Positions 51,893 through 61,583 are shown, numbered from the stretch's first letter. The stretch: 64,000 bases of DNA from Hydrogenoanaerobacterium saccharovorans (GCF_003814745.1 NZ_RKRD01000001.1:1922001-1986000); one strand, 5' to 3'. The notes: a model not told the origin generated them from the letters alone. Numbers and translations are program-made.

Positions 51893-52456
51893 TTATGTAA
51901 TAAGATAAATTACTCCGCCAACCACACCGGTACCAAGCATTACAAAAATTGGATTTGGCTTAAAATTATACAATACCCAAAGCGCTGTTGAAAACAAGAT
52001 AACCGAAATAAAATTAATATCGCTTATGTTCCAAGAAAAACCATTTTGCCCCCAAATCGAGAGCGTTAATATAGATAATCCGGCTGAAGTAATAAGCGCG
52101 ATAACCGCCGGTCTCAATCCTCCCAATACACCTTGTATAATTGTTAACTCTTTATACTTGAAATAGAAGAATGCAATCAAAGATACGATAATGCATGATG
52201 GCAGCACACAACCAATCGTTGCAATAATCGCACCCGGTATTCCTGAAATTTGTATGCCTACAAACGTTGCAGAATTAATCGCAATTGGCCCCGGTGTCAT
52301 TTCAGCAATCGTAATTAAATCTAAAAACTCGGTAAGCGTTAGCCAATGGTGAAGATCGACTACTTGATTTTGGATAAGTGGCATTGCAGCATAGCCGCCG
52401 CCAATGCTAAACAAACCAATTTGAAAGAAGCTCCAAAAGAGCTGCAAATAAATCAT
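51893..52456 (-). CDS. chrA: Chromate transporter, second half (ChrA short subunit)
   Basis: This 187-residue membrane protein has about five hydrophobic segments and the CHR-family motifs GLFSIGGGYAAMPLIQNQ and EMTPGPIAINSATFVGIQISG. Short CHR proteins function as heterodimeric pairs. It is three bases downstream of its partner at 52460. In anaerobes such transporters may move anions other than chromate, for example sulfate. The start codon is ATG 52456; no strong ribosome site is visible, so it is probably coupled to the upstream gene. Confidence 0.9.
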   Translation of the reverse strand: MIYLQLFWSFFQIGLFSIGGGYAAMPLIQNQVVDLHHWLTLTEFLDLITIAEMTPGPIAINSATFVGIQISGIPGAIIATIGCVLPSCIIVSLIAFFYFKYKELTIIQGVLGGLRPAVIALITSAGLSILTLSIWGQNGFSWNISDINFISVILFSTALWVLYNFKPNPIFVMLGTGVVGGVIYLIT

Positions 52457-52459
52457 GGG

Positions 52460-53032
52460 TTACGACCGTTCCTTTCTGCTTTTTTCACTTTGGTAGGTTG
52501 TAATTGCCCCAATACCGCCGCAGACTAAAATAATGTACATCACATTTATTTTCAAAAAGTAAGCAGCAATAAATGCCCCCCCCATAACAAGAATAGGCAG
52601 CAGTTTTTTTTCTTTTACAACATTGCCCCCCATATTGATAACAACGTCTGCAATCACTGCAGCAATACCGGCCTGCATCCCTTTTAAAACTGCGTTTACA
52701 ACTATGTTTTCGCGAAATGCTGCATAGAACATAGAAATTACAGATAGTATAATCAGCGGTGGTAATACAGTTCCAAGTATCGTTATGAGTGCTCCCGATA
52801 TACCGGCAATACGATACCCCAACAAAATAGATGCATTTACTGCAACCGCACCCGGAGAAGACTGCGCAATCGCCGCCAAATCGAGCATTTCTTTTTCTTC
52901 AATCCATTTTAAGTCATCCACAAACTTTTTCTTCATCAGAGGGATGATGACAAACCCACCGCCAAAAGTAAATGCACTTAAATAAAATGTTGAAGTAAAT
53001 AACTTTTGGTGTACCTTGATATTTTTTTTCAT
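52460..53032 (-). CDS. chrA: Chromate transporter, first half (ChrA short subunit)
   Basis: This 190-residue CHR protein has the motifs AFTFGGGFVIIPLMKKKFVD and SSPGAVAVNASILLGYRIAG, mirrored in the partner protein. Together they would form a full transporter. The start ATG follows GGAGGAT. The gene is divergent from a LysR regulator with 108 bases between them, suggesting direct control by that regulator. Confidence 0.9.
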   Translation of the reverse strand: MKKNIKVHQKLFTSTFYLSAFTFGGGFVIIPLMKKKFVDDLKWIEEKEMLDLAAIAQSSPGAVAVNASILLGYRIAGISGALITILGTVLPPLIILSVISMFYAAFRENIVVNAVLKGMQAGIAAVIADVVINMGGNVVKEKKLLPILVMGGAFIAAYFLKINVMYIILVCGGIGAITTYQSEKSRKERS

Positions 53033-53140
53033 AATTTAATCCTCCTTCTCTATCTATTGTATACGTTGCAATAACATATGTAAAATAGTATAATATTATA
53101 AAGTTTATACTTATTTATTATGTTTAAGGAGGCACTAGAG

Positions 53141-54043
53141 ATGACACTTCGGCATATAAAAATTTTTGTTGCAGTTTGTGAGTGTGGTAGTGTAACAGGT
53201 GCCGCAGAAAAGCTTTATATTACTCAGCCTGCAGCCAGCCTCGCCATAACAGAGTTAGAAGAGTTCTACGGTATCAAATTGTTCGATCGTATTTCAAAAA
53301 GACTGCACATTACAGAAAGCGGAAAACAATTTTTGCAATATGCAACACATATTGTCTCGCTCTTTAACGAAATGGAAAATGAAATGAAGAACTGGGATAG
53401 GATAGGTGTACTGCGCGTTGGTGCAAGCATTACAATTGGAAACTATGTTTTGCCCGAAATCGTGCAGAATTTTCAATTGAGCCATCCCCAAATAAATATT
53501 AAAGTAATTATAGATAATTCAAAAAATATCGAAGATGCCGTTTTAAAAAACGATATTGATTTTGGATTGATTGAGGGAATCTCTAGCAGCCCTTATTTGC
53601 AGAGCTCTTACTTTATGGATGACTCTTTGGTTTTAATTTGCTCACCTGATTGCCATTTAACAAAGTTAAAAAAGCTTGATATTGAGCAACTAAAGAATGA
53701 AAACTTTATAATGAGAGAACAAGGCAGCGGTGGACGTGAAATATTTGAAGGCATTTTAGGGGTACACGGGATAGAAATTACACCAATTTGGCAAAGCACC
53801 AGCACACAAGCGATTGTGCGTGCTGTCAGCAAGAACCTTGGTATATCTGTGCTGCCTTATTTATTGGTAAAAGAAAATATCGATCGCGGAGAGATAGTAA
53901 GCGTTAAGATGAATGATATCTCTTTAAAACGGCGGTTCTCGATAATACACCACAAAAACAAGTTTTTAACCAACTCTGCAAAAGATTTTATTGAAATGTG
54001 TAAAAACAATCACTTTAACTTATTTACGCAAAAGAACGATTAA
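53141..54043 (+). CDS. LysR-family transcriptional regulator
   Basis: This 300-residue regulator has the N-terminal helix-turn-helix (LRHIKIFVAVCECGSVTGAA, then QPAASLAITELEEFYG) and a periplasmic-binding-like effector domain from residue 90 (VLRVGASITIGNYVLPEI). It is divergent from the chromate transporter pair and likely controls it. The start is ATG 53141 with AAGGAGG; the frame extends seven codons upstream to an ATG that would include that ribosome site. A terminator overlaps its stop codon. Confidence 0.92.
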   Translation: MTLRHIKIFVAVCECGSVTGAAEKLYITQPAASLAITELEEFYGIKLFDRISKRLHITESGKQFLQYATHIVSLFNEMENEMKNWDRIGVLRVGASITIGNYVLPEIVQNFQLSHPQINIKVIIDNSKNIEDAVLKNDIDFGLIEGISSSPYLQSSYFMDDSLVLICSPDCHLTKLKKLDIEQLKNENFIMREQGSGGREIFEGILGVHGIEITPIWQSTSTQAIVRAVSKNLGISVLPYLLVKENIDRGEIVSVKMNDISLKRRFSIIHHKNKFLTNSAKDFIEMCKNNHFNLFTQKND

Positions 54044-54068
54044 CGCATAAAAGCGCTAATCGTTCTTT
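54031..54068. terminator. Bidirectional terminator at the LysR gene end
   Basis: A 12-base-pair stem (AAAGAACGATTA with TAATCGTTCTTT) overlaps the LysR stop codon. T-rich sequence follows on the plus strand (TTTATTTTTG) and A-rich sequence precedes it, so it may also serve the convergent gene. Confidence 0.85.
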
Positions 54069-54096
54069 ATTTTTGCTTTCGTTTTTACAATTGCAA

Positions 54097-55026
54097 TTAG
54101 CGGGCGGTAGATGCAGCCATACGGTGATATGTATGGCGAACACCGCGGATTGCTGTTGAATATGCTTGAATATTTTCAGGCAATGCCATCCCTAAATAGC
54201 CTGCATCGCCCAAATGATGAATATCTGTACCCGCCATTTTACACATAAGCGCTATTTGGCGGATTGTATGGACATCCGCCCCCTCTTGAGAAGTTCCGAC
54301 AGCGGTAATTGTCAGCGCACCCAAGCGGTGAGCATAAGAGATAAGCGATTTTGCATATTCCATGGTAATACCGCCAACGGTGCCGGGAGCAGGCAGTAAA
54401 ATAATGTCCGCACCCGCTTTTACAAACTCTTTAATGTCATTTTCGGTGATGATATGCTCTCCTGCTTCACTAATAATGCCCGATGCATGCATTTTACCCG
54501 CTGCTAAAATGACCTGTTCACCAATCTCTTTGCGGAATACTTTTAATGTTTCGGTTATTGCAGCATTGTCCACACCTATTCCGGGGTTACCTGTTAGCAA
54601 AATCATATCCACACCCATTTGGCAGGCTTTTTGCGCATTCGCCAAAGTTGCTTTTCTGCCTTGCGTAAGCTGCCATAGATTTTGGTCAGAACTATCGGAT
54701 GATAAACTTTGCTGTACCGGTTCTAAATTAATGCCTACGGGACGCCCTGTCAGCCGTTTTAGTTCCGCAATGGTTTTCATAGGTGGAACATTGGGTAACC
54801 CGTTGATCACAGGTTTTTCTACATCAAAAAGGTTCAGCAAAAGAATATCTGCACCCATTGCACAAACAAATTCTGCATTTGTAATATCACCCAACATGGG
54901 CATTGCCATACCAATGGTTTCGCAGGCTAAAACCCTGCCCTCGCTGCCTGCAATTGCATCCAGGAGTTCCTGCTTGTTCATCTTTTCAAAATCAGAAGCA
55001 TAACAATCCAAAAATCTTTTTGACAT
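54097..55026 (-). CDS. TIM-barrel protein of unknown function (DUF7916-like)
   Basis: This 309-residue protein reads as a TIM barrel: repeated beta strands end in Gly/Asp motifs, including LACETIGMAMPMLGDITNAE, GADILLLNLFDVEK, MGVDMILLTGNPGIGVD, AGADIILLPAPGTVGGI and AVGTSQEGADVHTIRQI. Database entries of this type are often named haloacid-dehalogenase-like, which the sequence does not support. It resembles enzymes of the phosphoenolpyruvate-mutase or dihydrodipicolinate-synthase-like type, but I cannot assign a reaction. The start is ATG 55026, since GGAGGG would directly abut an upstream ATG at 55032. It is 160 bases after lacZ and may be part of that operon. Confidence 0.7.
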   Translation of the reverse strand: MSKRFLDCYASDFEKMNKQELLDAIAGSEGRVLACETIGMAMPMLGDITNAEFVCAMGADILLLNLFDVEKPVINGLPNVPPMKTIAELKRLTGRPVGINLEPVQQSLSSDSSDQNLWQLTQGRKATLANAQKACQMGVDMILLTGNPGIGVDNAAITETLKVFRKEIGEQVILAAGKMHASGIISEAGEHIITENDIKEFVKAGADIILLPAPGTVGGITMEYAKSLISYAHRLGALTITAVGTSQEGADVHTIRQIALMCKMAGTDIHHLGDAGYLGMALPENIQAYSTAIRGVRHTYHRMAASTAR

Positions 55027-55186
55027 AAACATCCCTCCGTCAATATTTTCGTTAAAACTTTGTTGTTAACAAGATGCTTTTAGCCGAATGATTCTATATT
55101 TCATTATACCTCATATTGAAAATTCTCACAAGCTTATCAAATTTTTACAAATACTATATTTTTATTTTAATTCTCAGCAAAAGTAC

Positions 55187-58100
55187 TCACAAGCCTTTAA
55201 ACGAAAATTCGAGATACTGATCTTTTTGAGAATCAATTAAATATTCCGGATGTATCGGTGCGCCCCAGCTATCGTCACCGCCCACACCGCACTGCGCAGA
55301 TGCTGCACGTACCACTGTGTGGCGGCTTTTCGGTAAATCAAAGTGATGCCGTGCATTTTCAAGTTCATGCGCCGTATAGGGCAAAACCGATAGTTCCATT
55401 TCTTCCGATGTAAACAGCAATCCTCTGCCCTCATCGTCCGTCACTGCAGCGCTGCGTACTCCGGTACGGTTACCGCATTCTTGCGGTACAACATAGGCAG
55501 TTACCTCGTCACCAACCTCAGACTGAAAACGTTGCAGTTTTGTGCCATGTTTACGGTCGCTGTAATTCTCCAATGGGCCGTTTGCAAACCATTCGATGTG
55601 GGAATAACGCTGAGGAATGATGAACTCTATACCGAACAGCGGCATGGAGGACATGCCTTCTATACCCTTGTAGATTATTTGCACTTTAACTTCTCCGTCA
55701 CCGAATAAAGTATATACCACCTTGCATTGAGCCTCGGGATTAGTATGCAGCTGATAGACACAAGTAACCGTAGCAGAATGGTCTGTTTTGCTCAACTGCA
55801 TTTCAATGCAGGTTCTGTACAGCGATGCCAACTTCCATTGTGCCGATTGCAAATGAAACCCATTACCTCTGTCGTTGTCTGTTGGAGCCCGCCAAAATGT
55901 CGGCATTGGCATGGAATCGACCATTTCTTTGCCTTTGTAACGGTAAGATATCAACGCTCCGAGATTTTTTGCAAATAAGGCATGAAAATCTTTGCCTTTG
56001 ATACCGATATTTACGTCGCCTTCAATTACCGTAATTGGATTGTCTTGAACGGTTTTTGGAGTTGGTATTGTTATAATTGTTTGCCCATACGCCGTCTCGT
56101 GCCCTTTTTGCGCCCATTTGGTATCCTGTTTTAACTGCAGTGAAACGTTATATGTATATACTCCTCCGTCTTCAACAACAGGATACGCTATCGGAATATA
56201 TTTTTTTATACCCGGTTCAACATCCACAGTCATTTCTCCGCTTACCTGTTTGCAGCCGTCTTTTTCCAAACTCCATACCAAAGTATAATGGTTTGCATTG
56301 GTAAACAGGCTGTCGTTTTCTATCGTTGCACCTGTTTGATCGGGTGTGATTCTAAAGTTTTGATATAAATATTTTACTTCTGCTATTTTGGGGGAAGGCT
56401 TTCGGTCTGCAAAAACAATACCATTTGTGCAGAAATTATAATCGGTTGGGCGATCATTAAAATCGCCGCCGAATGCGATATATTCTTCTCCGTAACAATC
56501 TTTTGCCAAAATTCCTTGGTCGATATAATCCCATAGAAATCCACCTTGGTACAACGGATATTTGTGAGCCAAATCGGTATATTTATGCATAGCCCCGCAT
56601 GAGTTGCCCATAGCATGCGAATATTCACAATGAATAAACGGTTTTTGCGGGTCATTGTTCAAATACGTTTCAATCTCTGTAGCTTTTGCATACATACGGC
56701 TTTCAAAATCGGAACTGTCGTTATAGCGTCTGTCATGAAATACTCCTTCATAATGTACAGCACGGGTGCTATCCATTTTACGGAACATCTCTGCCATTTC
56801 GTAAATGATCTCGCCTCCGTATGATTCATTTCCGCACGACCAAATGACAACCGAAGGATGGTTTTTATCTCTTTGCAGCATTGATAAACCTCGGTCAAGT
56901 GTTGCGTCTCGCCAATCCGGGTTGCAATCGGGGATGGCCCAGCTTGGTTCCACTGCCCCCATCTTCTGCCATGAACCATGGCTCTCGAGATTGGCTTCAT
57001 CTATAACATAAATTCCGTATTCATCGCAAAGAGAATACCACAAGCTGTTATTGGGGTAATGCGATGTACGCACCGCATTGAGGTTGTTTTGTTTTAAGAA
57101 GCAGATGTCCCATAACATATCTTCTTTTGTAATTGCCCTGCCTTTTGTGTGAGAAAATTCATGGCGATTTACACCGTTAAACACAATTCGCTTGCCGTTG
57201 ATGTGGTATATCTTGTCAATCATTTCAAGCCGGCGGAAGCCAACCTGCTGGCTGACAAACTCTACCGGTTGGCCTTGCTCATTGTAAACGATAAATTCTG
57301 CCGTGTACAAGTACGGTACTTCTGCACTCCATAGGTTTGGTTTTTCTACCGCTGCGCTCATCACGATTTGTTCTTGAACTGTATTTTGAATATCGAGTAC
57401 AATTTCCCCTTGCGCATCTTTTAAAGCACAAGCTATGTTCCCCTTTAATTCACCTTGCATCTTCAGTGTTACTGACATTTCTGCACAGCAAAAGCTATCA
57501 TTTAAGTTGGTACGCAAGTCAATATCAAAAATGTGGGTGGATGGTGTAGTATAAAGAAAAACATCACGAAAAATACCTGAAAATCGCCAATAGTCTTGGT
57601 CTTCAAGCCAGCTGCCCGAGCTGTATTTATAAACCTGTACCGCAAGGGTATTTTCGCCGTCGCACAAGTATTCTGTTAACTCAAAATCGGCAGATGTAAA
57701 ACTATCTTCGCTGTAACCCACAAATTTACCGTTGAGCCACAGCGCAAATGCAGACTGTACCCCTTGGAACGATATAAATAATGGTTTGTTTTTTAAGTTT
57801 GAGGTTAATGAAAAAGTTTTTACATAAGATGCGGTAGGGTTCCACTCCTGCGGGACTTGCGGCGGACGAAGATACTCAAGACCGTCCCACGGGTACATGG
57901 TGTTTACATAATGCGGGGGGATTAACCCTGTCATTTCGATATTGGAAGGGACCATGATGTCCTTCCAGCCAGATACATCATAGCCTTTTTCAAAAAAGTT
58001 TCTGTTTGCAGATGCCAAAGTATGCGAAACTTCTATCTTCCATTTACCATTCAAATATTGTCTGGCATCGCACTTTTCTCCCAACACATCAACACCGTAA

Positions 58101-58195
58101 AACACATGGTCGGAGTGTGCCGGAATACGGTTAACCGCAAACACTTTAGGGTCGCTGATGAAACTGTAGTCGAAATGATGAATCTTTTTAGCCAT
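55187..58195 (-). CDS. lacZ: Beta-galactosidase (GH2, LacZ type)
   Basis: This 1002-residue glycoside hydrolase family 2 enzyme has the LacZ domain order: jelly-roll from residue 45, immunoglobulin-like domains, TIM barrel from about 330, and a large C-terminal beta-sandwich from about 720. The acid/base Glu lies in VIWSCGNESYGG near residue 455 and the nucleophile Glu in PFIHCEYSHAMGNSCG near 523. No signal peptide is present, so it hydrolyses imported beta-galactosides in the cytosol. It is immediately downstream of a CUT1 transporter, which probably imports the galactoside. The start follows GGAGGT. Confidence 0.95.
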   Translation of the reverse strand: MAKKIHHFDYSFISDPKVFAVNRIPAHSDHVFYGVDVLGEKCDARQYLNGKWKIEVSHTLASANRNFFEKGYDVSGWKDIMVPSNIEMTGLIPPHYVNTMYPWDGLEYLRPPQVPQEWNPTASYVKTFSLTSNLKNKPLFISFQGVQSAFALWLNGKFVGYSEDSFTSADFELTEYLCDGENTLAVQVYKYSSGSWLEDQDYWRFSGIFRDVFLYTTPSTHIFDIDLRTNLNDSFCCAEMSVTLKMQGELKGNIACALKDAQGEIVLDIQNTVQEQIVMSAAVEKPNLWSAEVPYLYTAEFIVYNEQGQPVEFVSQQVGFRRLEMIDKIYHINGKRIVFNGVNRHEFSHTKGRAITKEDMLWDICFLKQNNLNAVRTSHYPNNSLWYSLCDEYGIYVIDEANLESHGSWQKMGAVEPSWAIPDCNPDWRDATLDRGLSMLQRDKNHPSVVIWSCGNESYGGEIIYEMAEMFRKMDSTRAVHYEGVFHDRRYNDSSDFESRMYAKATEIETYLNNDPQKPFIHCEYSHAMGNSCGAMHKYTDLAHKYPLYQGGFLWDYIDQGILAKDCYGEEYIAFGGDFNDRPTDYNFCTNGIVFADRKPSPKIAEVKYLYQNFRITPDQTGATIENDSLFTNANHYTLVWSLEKDGCKQVSGEMTVDVEPGIKKYIPIAYPVVEDGGVYTYNVSLQLKQDTKWAQKGHETAYGQTIITIPTPKTVQDNPITVIEGDVNIGIKGKDFHALFAKNLGALISYRYKGKEMVDSMPMPTFWRAPTDNDRGNGFHLQSAQWKLASLYRTCIEMQLSKTDHSATVTCVYQLHTNPEAQCKVVYTLFGDGEVKVQIIYKGIEGMSSMPLFGIEFIIPQRYSHIEWFANGPLENYSDRKHGTKLQRFQSEVGDEVTAYVVPQECGNRTGVRSAAVTDDEGRGLLFTSEEMELSVLPYTAHELENARHHFDLPKSRHTVVRAASAQCGVGGDDSWGAPIHPEYLIDSQKDQYLEFSFKGL

Positions 58196-58212
58196 GATAT
58201 ACCTCCAAAATT

Positions 58213-59022
58213 TTATTTTACTGAACCAAGCATACCATCAACAAAACTTTTTTGCATTATAAAGAACACTAATGCCGTAGGTATTGTTGCAATAACGATA
58301 GCAATCATAATCATGCCGTAATCGGGTGTATAAGATGAGTTTAAATTACCGATGATCAAAGGCAACGTCATTTTATCGGATGTTTGCAGAACAATGAGGG
58401 GCCATAGGTAGCTGTTCCACACATTCATAAAAGTAATGATTCCCGCTGCCGCATAGGTTGATTTCATCATTGGCATGTAAATACGGAAAAAAATCTTCCA
58501 TTCGCTCAAACCGTCAACACGGGCAGCTTGCGCAATTTCTTTAGGAAAAGACTTTGTATTTTGCCGAAAGAAAAATATTAAAAAAGCGGTTGCAGCAGCT
58601 GGAATGATAATGGCAAGATAGTTGTTGATCAGATTTAACCTAGAAAACAAACGGTACAGCGGAACCATTAAAGCTGCAAAAGGAATCATCATCGAGAGCA
58701 GCAGAAAATGGAACAATTTCTTTCTGGCTTTGCTGCTGAAGATTTCAAAGCCATATCCCGCTGCTGACGAAATTAAAATTGCTAAAAGCGTTGTTACAAT
58801 CGAAATAAACAGGGAGTTAACAATGCTTTGTGCAATATTTGTGGTTGTAAAGACATTTTTCAAATTATCGTAAAAAGCAAGACCAAAAGTAAGTTTGCCT
58901 TTTGTAATATCAACCGATTGATTTGTTGCGCCTACAATCATCCAGTAAAAAGGAAAAACAGAAATAAACGAGGCTATAATTAAAAACAAATACGAAAAAA
59001 GCCTTTTGATTGTTCTAGTCAT
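58213..59022 (-). CDS. Sugar ABC transporter permease (MalG type)
   Basis: This 269-residue permease has six membrane helices and the loop IAQAARVDGLSEWKIFFRIYMP near residue 180. It overlaps the upstream permease by eight bases (stop inside its start), has GGAGGAG before its start, and precedes lacZ by 17 bases. It probably imports the beta-galactoside hydrolysed by lacZ. Confidence 0.92.
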   Translation of the reverse strand: MTRTIKRLFSYLFLIIASFISVFPFYWMIVGATNQSVDITKGKLTFGLAFYDNLKNVFTTTNIAQSIVNSLFISIVTTLLAILISSAAGYGFEIFSSKARKKLFHFLLLSMMIPFAALMVPLYRLFSRLNLINNYLAIIIPAAATAFLIFFFRQNTKSFPKEIAQAARVDGLSEWKIFFRIYMPMMKSTYAAAGIITFMNVWNSYLWPLIVLQTSDKMTLPLIIGNLNSSYTPDYGMIMIAIVIATIPTALVFFIMQKSFVDGMLGSVK

Positions 59023-59884
59023 TTTTATCTCCTCCTACTTTAAATTGGATGAATGACAGCAAACCTACCATAACTACAATGGAATAAGATACTGCAGCTG
59101 CATAACCAAAATTAGGTGTATATTTAAAGCATAGATTGTAAATGTATTGTGAGATACTTAACGTTGCATTGGCGGGGCCGCCATTTGTTAGGTTAACAAT
59201 TTCATCGAAGATTTGCAATGTGCCGTTTGTAGACATAATGGTTGTGAACAGAATGATAGGTTTTAGAAGAGGTGCTGTAATCCGAAAGAACTTTGTAAAC
59301 CCTGTAGCGCCATCAAGTTCGGCAGCTTCATAAATAGAAGGGTCAATATTTTGCAGAGCAGACAAATAAAATATCATGTTATACCCTGTCCAGCGCCAGG
59401 TAACTGCAATAATGATGGCGACCTTTGCCCAAAACGGGTCGGTGATCCATTGAATTGGCTGCTGTATTATTCGGAGCGTCATCAAAAACTGATTGAAAAT
59501 ACCATCCTGTGCAAAAAGGCTTTTAAACAGAACCGAATACGCCACCAAAGATGTAACACAAGGTAAAAAAATGGCGGTGCGGAATAACCCTTTAAACTTT
59601 AATTGATTGTCGTTTAAAAGCACAGCAATAAACAATGCCAGTATTGTCATAATGGGCACTTGAACAATTAAATAAGTAACTGTATTTTTTAAGGCAGCTA
59701 AAAATTGAGGATCGGTAAAAAGGCGTTTATAGTTTGTTGTGCCGGCAAATTGAAGATTCACACCCATTCCGCTTTGAAATGAAGTTATGAGAGATTGCAG
59801 CATCGGATAGAAGGAAAATATTAATATACATATCGCAGCAATGGAAACAAAGCCCCAGCCGCTTCTGTTCTCTTTTTTATTCAT
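59015..59884 (-). CDS. Sugar ABC transporter permease (MalF type)
   Basis: This 289-residue permease has six membrane helices and the loop IYEAAELDGATGFTKFFRITAP near residue 190. It is the first permease after a partial terminator that separates it from the binding protein. The start ATG has a GAGGAGG ribosome site about 13 bases upstream, slightly farther than usual. Confidence 0.92.
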   Translation of the reverse strand: MNKKENRSGWGFVSIAAICILIFSFYPMLQSLITSFQSGMGVNLQFAGTTNYKRLFTDPQFLAALKNTVTYLIVQVPIMTILALFIAVLLNDNQLKFKGLFRTAIFLPCVTSLVAYSVLFKSLFAQDGIFNQFLMTLRIIQQPIQWITDPFWAKVAIIIAVTWRWTGYNMIFYLSALQNIDPSIYEAAELDGATGFTKFFRITAPLLKPIILFTTIMSTNGTLQIFDEIVNLTNGGPANATLSISQYIYNLCFKYTPNFGYAAAVSYSIVVMVGLLSFIQFKVGGDKND

Positions 59885-59920
59885 AAATCTATGTAGGCCT
59901 CCTCAGTACTCGTTTATAAA

Positions 59921-59965
59921 AAAAGCCGGGTTGCGCTGGAAAAGTCCAACGAAATCCGGCCTTTT
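59921..59965 (-). terminator. Partial terminator between binding protein and permeases
   Basis: An imperfect stem (GCCGG with CCGGC plus inner TGGA/TCCA) is followed by seven T on the minus strand. As in the 44887 hairpin, it would raise binding-protein mRNA relative to the permeases. Confidence 0.7.
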
Positions 59966-59974
59966 AAACGTTTC

Positions 59975-61303
59975 TTATTGAATCTGTGCTTCAGCTTGCT
60001 TTTGCGCATTTGCCAGAGCATCTTCAATTTTTGTACCAGCCATTACGTTTTGCATTTCAGCTTTTATAATATCCTCAAATGCATAAGTATGTAAACCATA
60101 GTTTACAGATGGAATTTTTGCAGCCCAGTTAGAAATATCGGAGTAAATTTTTTGGCCGCCAAAGTAGTCAACAGCAATATTATAGGCATCCGTTTTTGCT
60201 GCTGGTAAATATGTAGAGATGATACCGTTGTTTTTCAGAATTGCCTCATAGAAACTGTTGTTTGAGCCAAATGTTTTTGCCAAAAAGTCTGCTGCAACAT
60301 CGGCGCCTTTTACATCGTTGAGTACATACCAGCTAGAGCCGCCAAGGTTCGATGCGTTAACCGATTCTTTAATTGCACCAAGTTTTGGAATGGGGGCAAT
60401 TTTCCATTGGCCACTTTGGCTTGCCTCGGCCATAATGGATGGTGTAAACCAACAACCTGTGGGTACTGTAGCAACCTCGCCGGAGTTAGGGCCTGCAACA
60501 AACTGTGCCCACTCTGAAATTGATTTTGCAATGCCTGCATCAACCATTTGTTTGTAAATTTTCATGCCTTCGTTGAGTGCAGCGTTATTTTGCAAGTTGG
60601 GGGTGGTACCGTCTTCTTTTACATACCAAGTACCTGCCGACTGCATCATAATTCTTAACTGCCCAACATCGTTCGGGTCAAGAGTCAGCATATATTTGCC
60701 TGTTTTCTCTTTTACCGCTTTGCCTATTTCAACGTATTTTTCCCATGTCAAATCAGCCATATCTGCTTCGGTGTAGCCAGCCTGCTCAATAATATCTTTT
60801 CTGTAGTATAATACAGCAGAACCCGTATCAAATGGTACACCGTAAGTTTTGCCGTCTATTGTCATAAAATCCAGCTTATATGATGAATAGTCGTTGTGTT
60901 TGATTATGCCGGTCAAATCCTTAAAGCTGTTGGGATAAGCTTTTAAAAATGTTTGTATTCTGTAGTCTTCAATCAAGATAATATTGGGTAAACCACTGGT
61001 TGTACCAGAACTCAAGCTGGTATTCATCTTTTGAATAGTGTCATTTTGTGCGAATTCAACAATTTCGATATCAACATTTGGGTTCTCTGCTTCGTAAATC
61101 TTTTCTGCTTCTTTCAAGGCAGCAATATTGAATTTCTGATCCCACGCCCAAGCAGTAATTTTTTGCTTTTCTCCTGTAGGCTCATTTCCTGCTTCTGTAG
61201 AAACGGAATCTGTATTAGATGTCGGAGAATTAGGCTTAGCTGCGCAAGATGTAACACTTACACAAAACAATGCCGCCAATAATATTGCTAATATCTTTTT
61301 CAC
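59975..61303 (-). CDS. Sugar ABC transporter substrate-binding lipoprotein
   Basis: This 442-residue family 1 solute-binding protein has a lipoprotein signal with lipobox TSC (VSVTSCAAKP) and a Ser/Thr-rich linker. The mature domain starts KITAWAWDQKFNIAALKEAE and contains GVPFDTGSAVLYYRKDIIEQ. The best start is GTG 61303, which gives a normal signal peptide and lies nine bases after AGGGAG; the frame extends ten codons upstream without a ribosome site. Its expression is likely controlled by the YesM/YesN pair just upstream. The ligand is probably a beta-galactoside. Confidence 0.9.
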   Translation of the reverse strand: MKKILAILLAALFCVSVTSCAAKPNSPTSNTDSVSTEAGNEPTGEKQKITAWAWDQKFNIAALKEAEKIYEAENPNVDIEIVEFAQNDTIQKMNTSLSSGTTSGLPNIILIEDYRIQTFLKAYPNSFKDLTGIIKHNDYSSYKLDFMTIDGKTYGVPFDTGSAVLYYRKDIIEQAGYTEADMADLTWEKYVEIGKAVKEKTGKYMLTLDPNDVGQLRIMMQSAGTWYVKEDGTTPNLQNNAALNEGMKIYKQMVDAGIAKSISEWAQFVAGPNSGEVATVPTGCWFTPSIMAEASQSGQWKIAPIPKLGAIKESVNASNLGGSSWYVLNDVKGADVAADFLAKTFGSNNSFYEAILKNNGIISTYLPAAKTDAYNIAVDYFGGQKIYSDISNWAAKIPSVNYGLHTYAFEDIIKAEMQNVMAGTKIEDALANAQKQAEAQIQ

Positions 61304-61360
61304 TGTCAAATCTCCCTTTACTATTAAATTCAAACCAAATCAATTGGCTTGTTCTCCTTA

Positions 61361-61366
61361 ATTATA
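61361..61366 (-). promoter_or_regulatory. -10 element of the third sugar ABC operon
   Basis: The minus strand reads TATAAT about 58 bases before the binding-protein start. No good -35 is visible, which fits dependence on an AraC-type activator such as the YesN-like protein next door. The rest of the gap 61304-61583 is AT-rich and shows nothing else I can support. Confidence 0.5.
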
Positions 61367-61583
61367 GACAATCTGCACAAAATGTGTTAGTCTATTTTTT
61401 GGATAATTTAGTAGTAATTTTTGATTTCGCCCTTAATTCTCAACTGCACTATTTGAACTTTTTATCGATTTTGGTAATTTTTTTCAATCTTCATTGTTGG
61501 TACTATCCAATAATTACATTTAAAATTTGATTTACTGACTATTTAAATAAAAATTACTTTTATAATTTATATAATATTTAATG

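Noticed and set aside
54362..55003. 213-codon plus-strand frame opposite the TIM-barrel gene
   Set aside because: Composition is Ser/Pro/Ile-rich as expected for an antisense frame; no start signal or homology.
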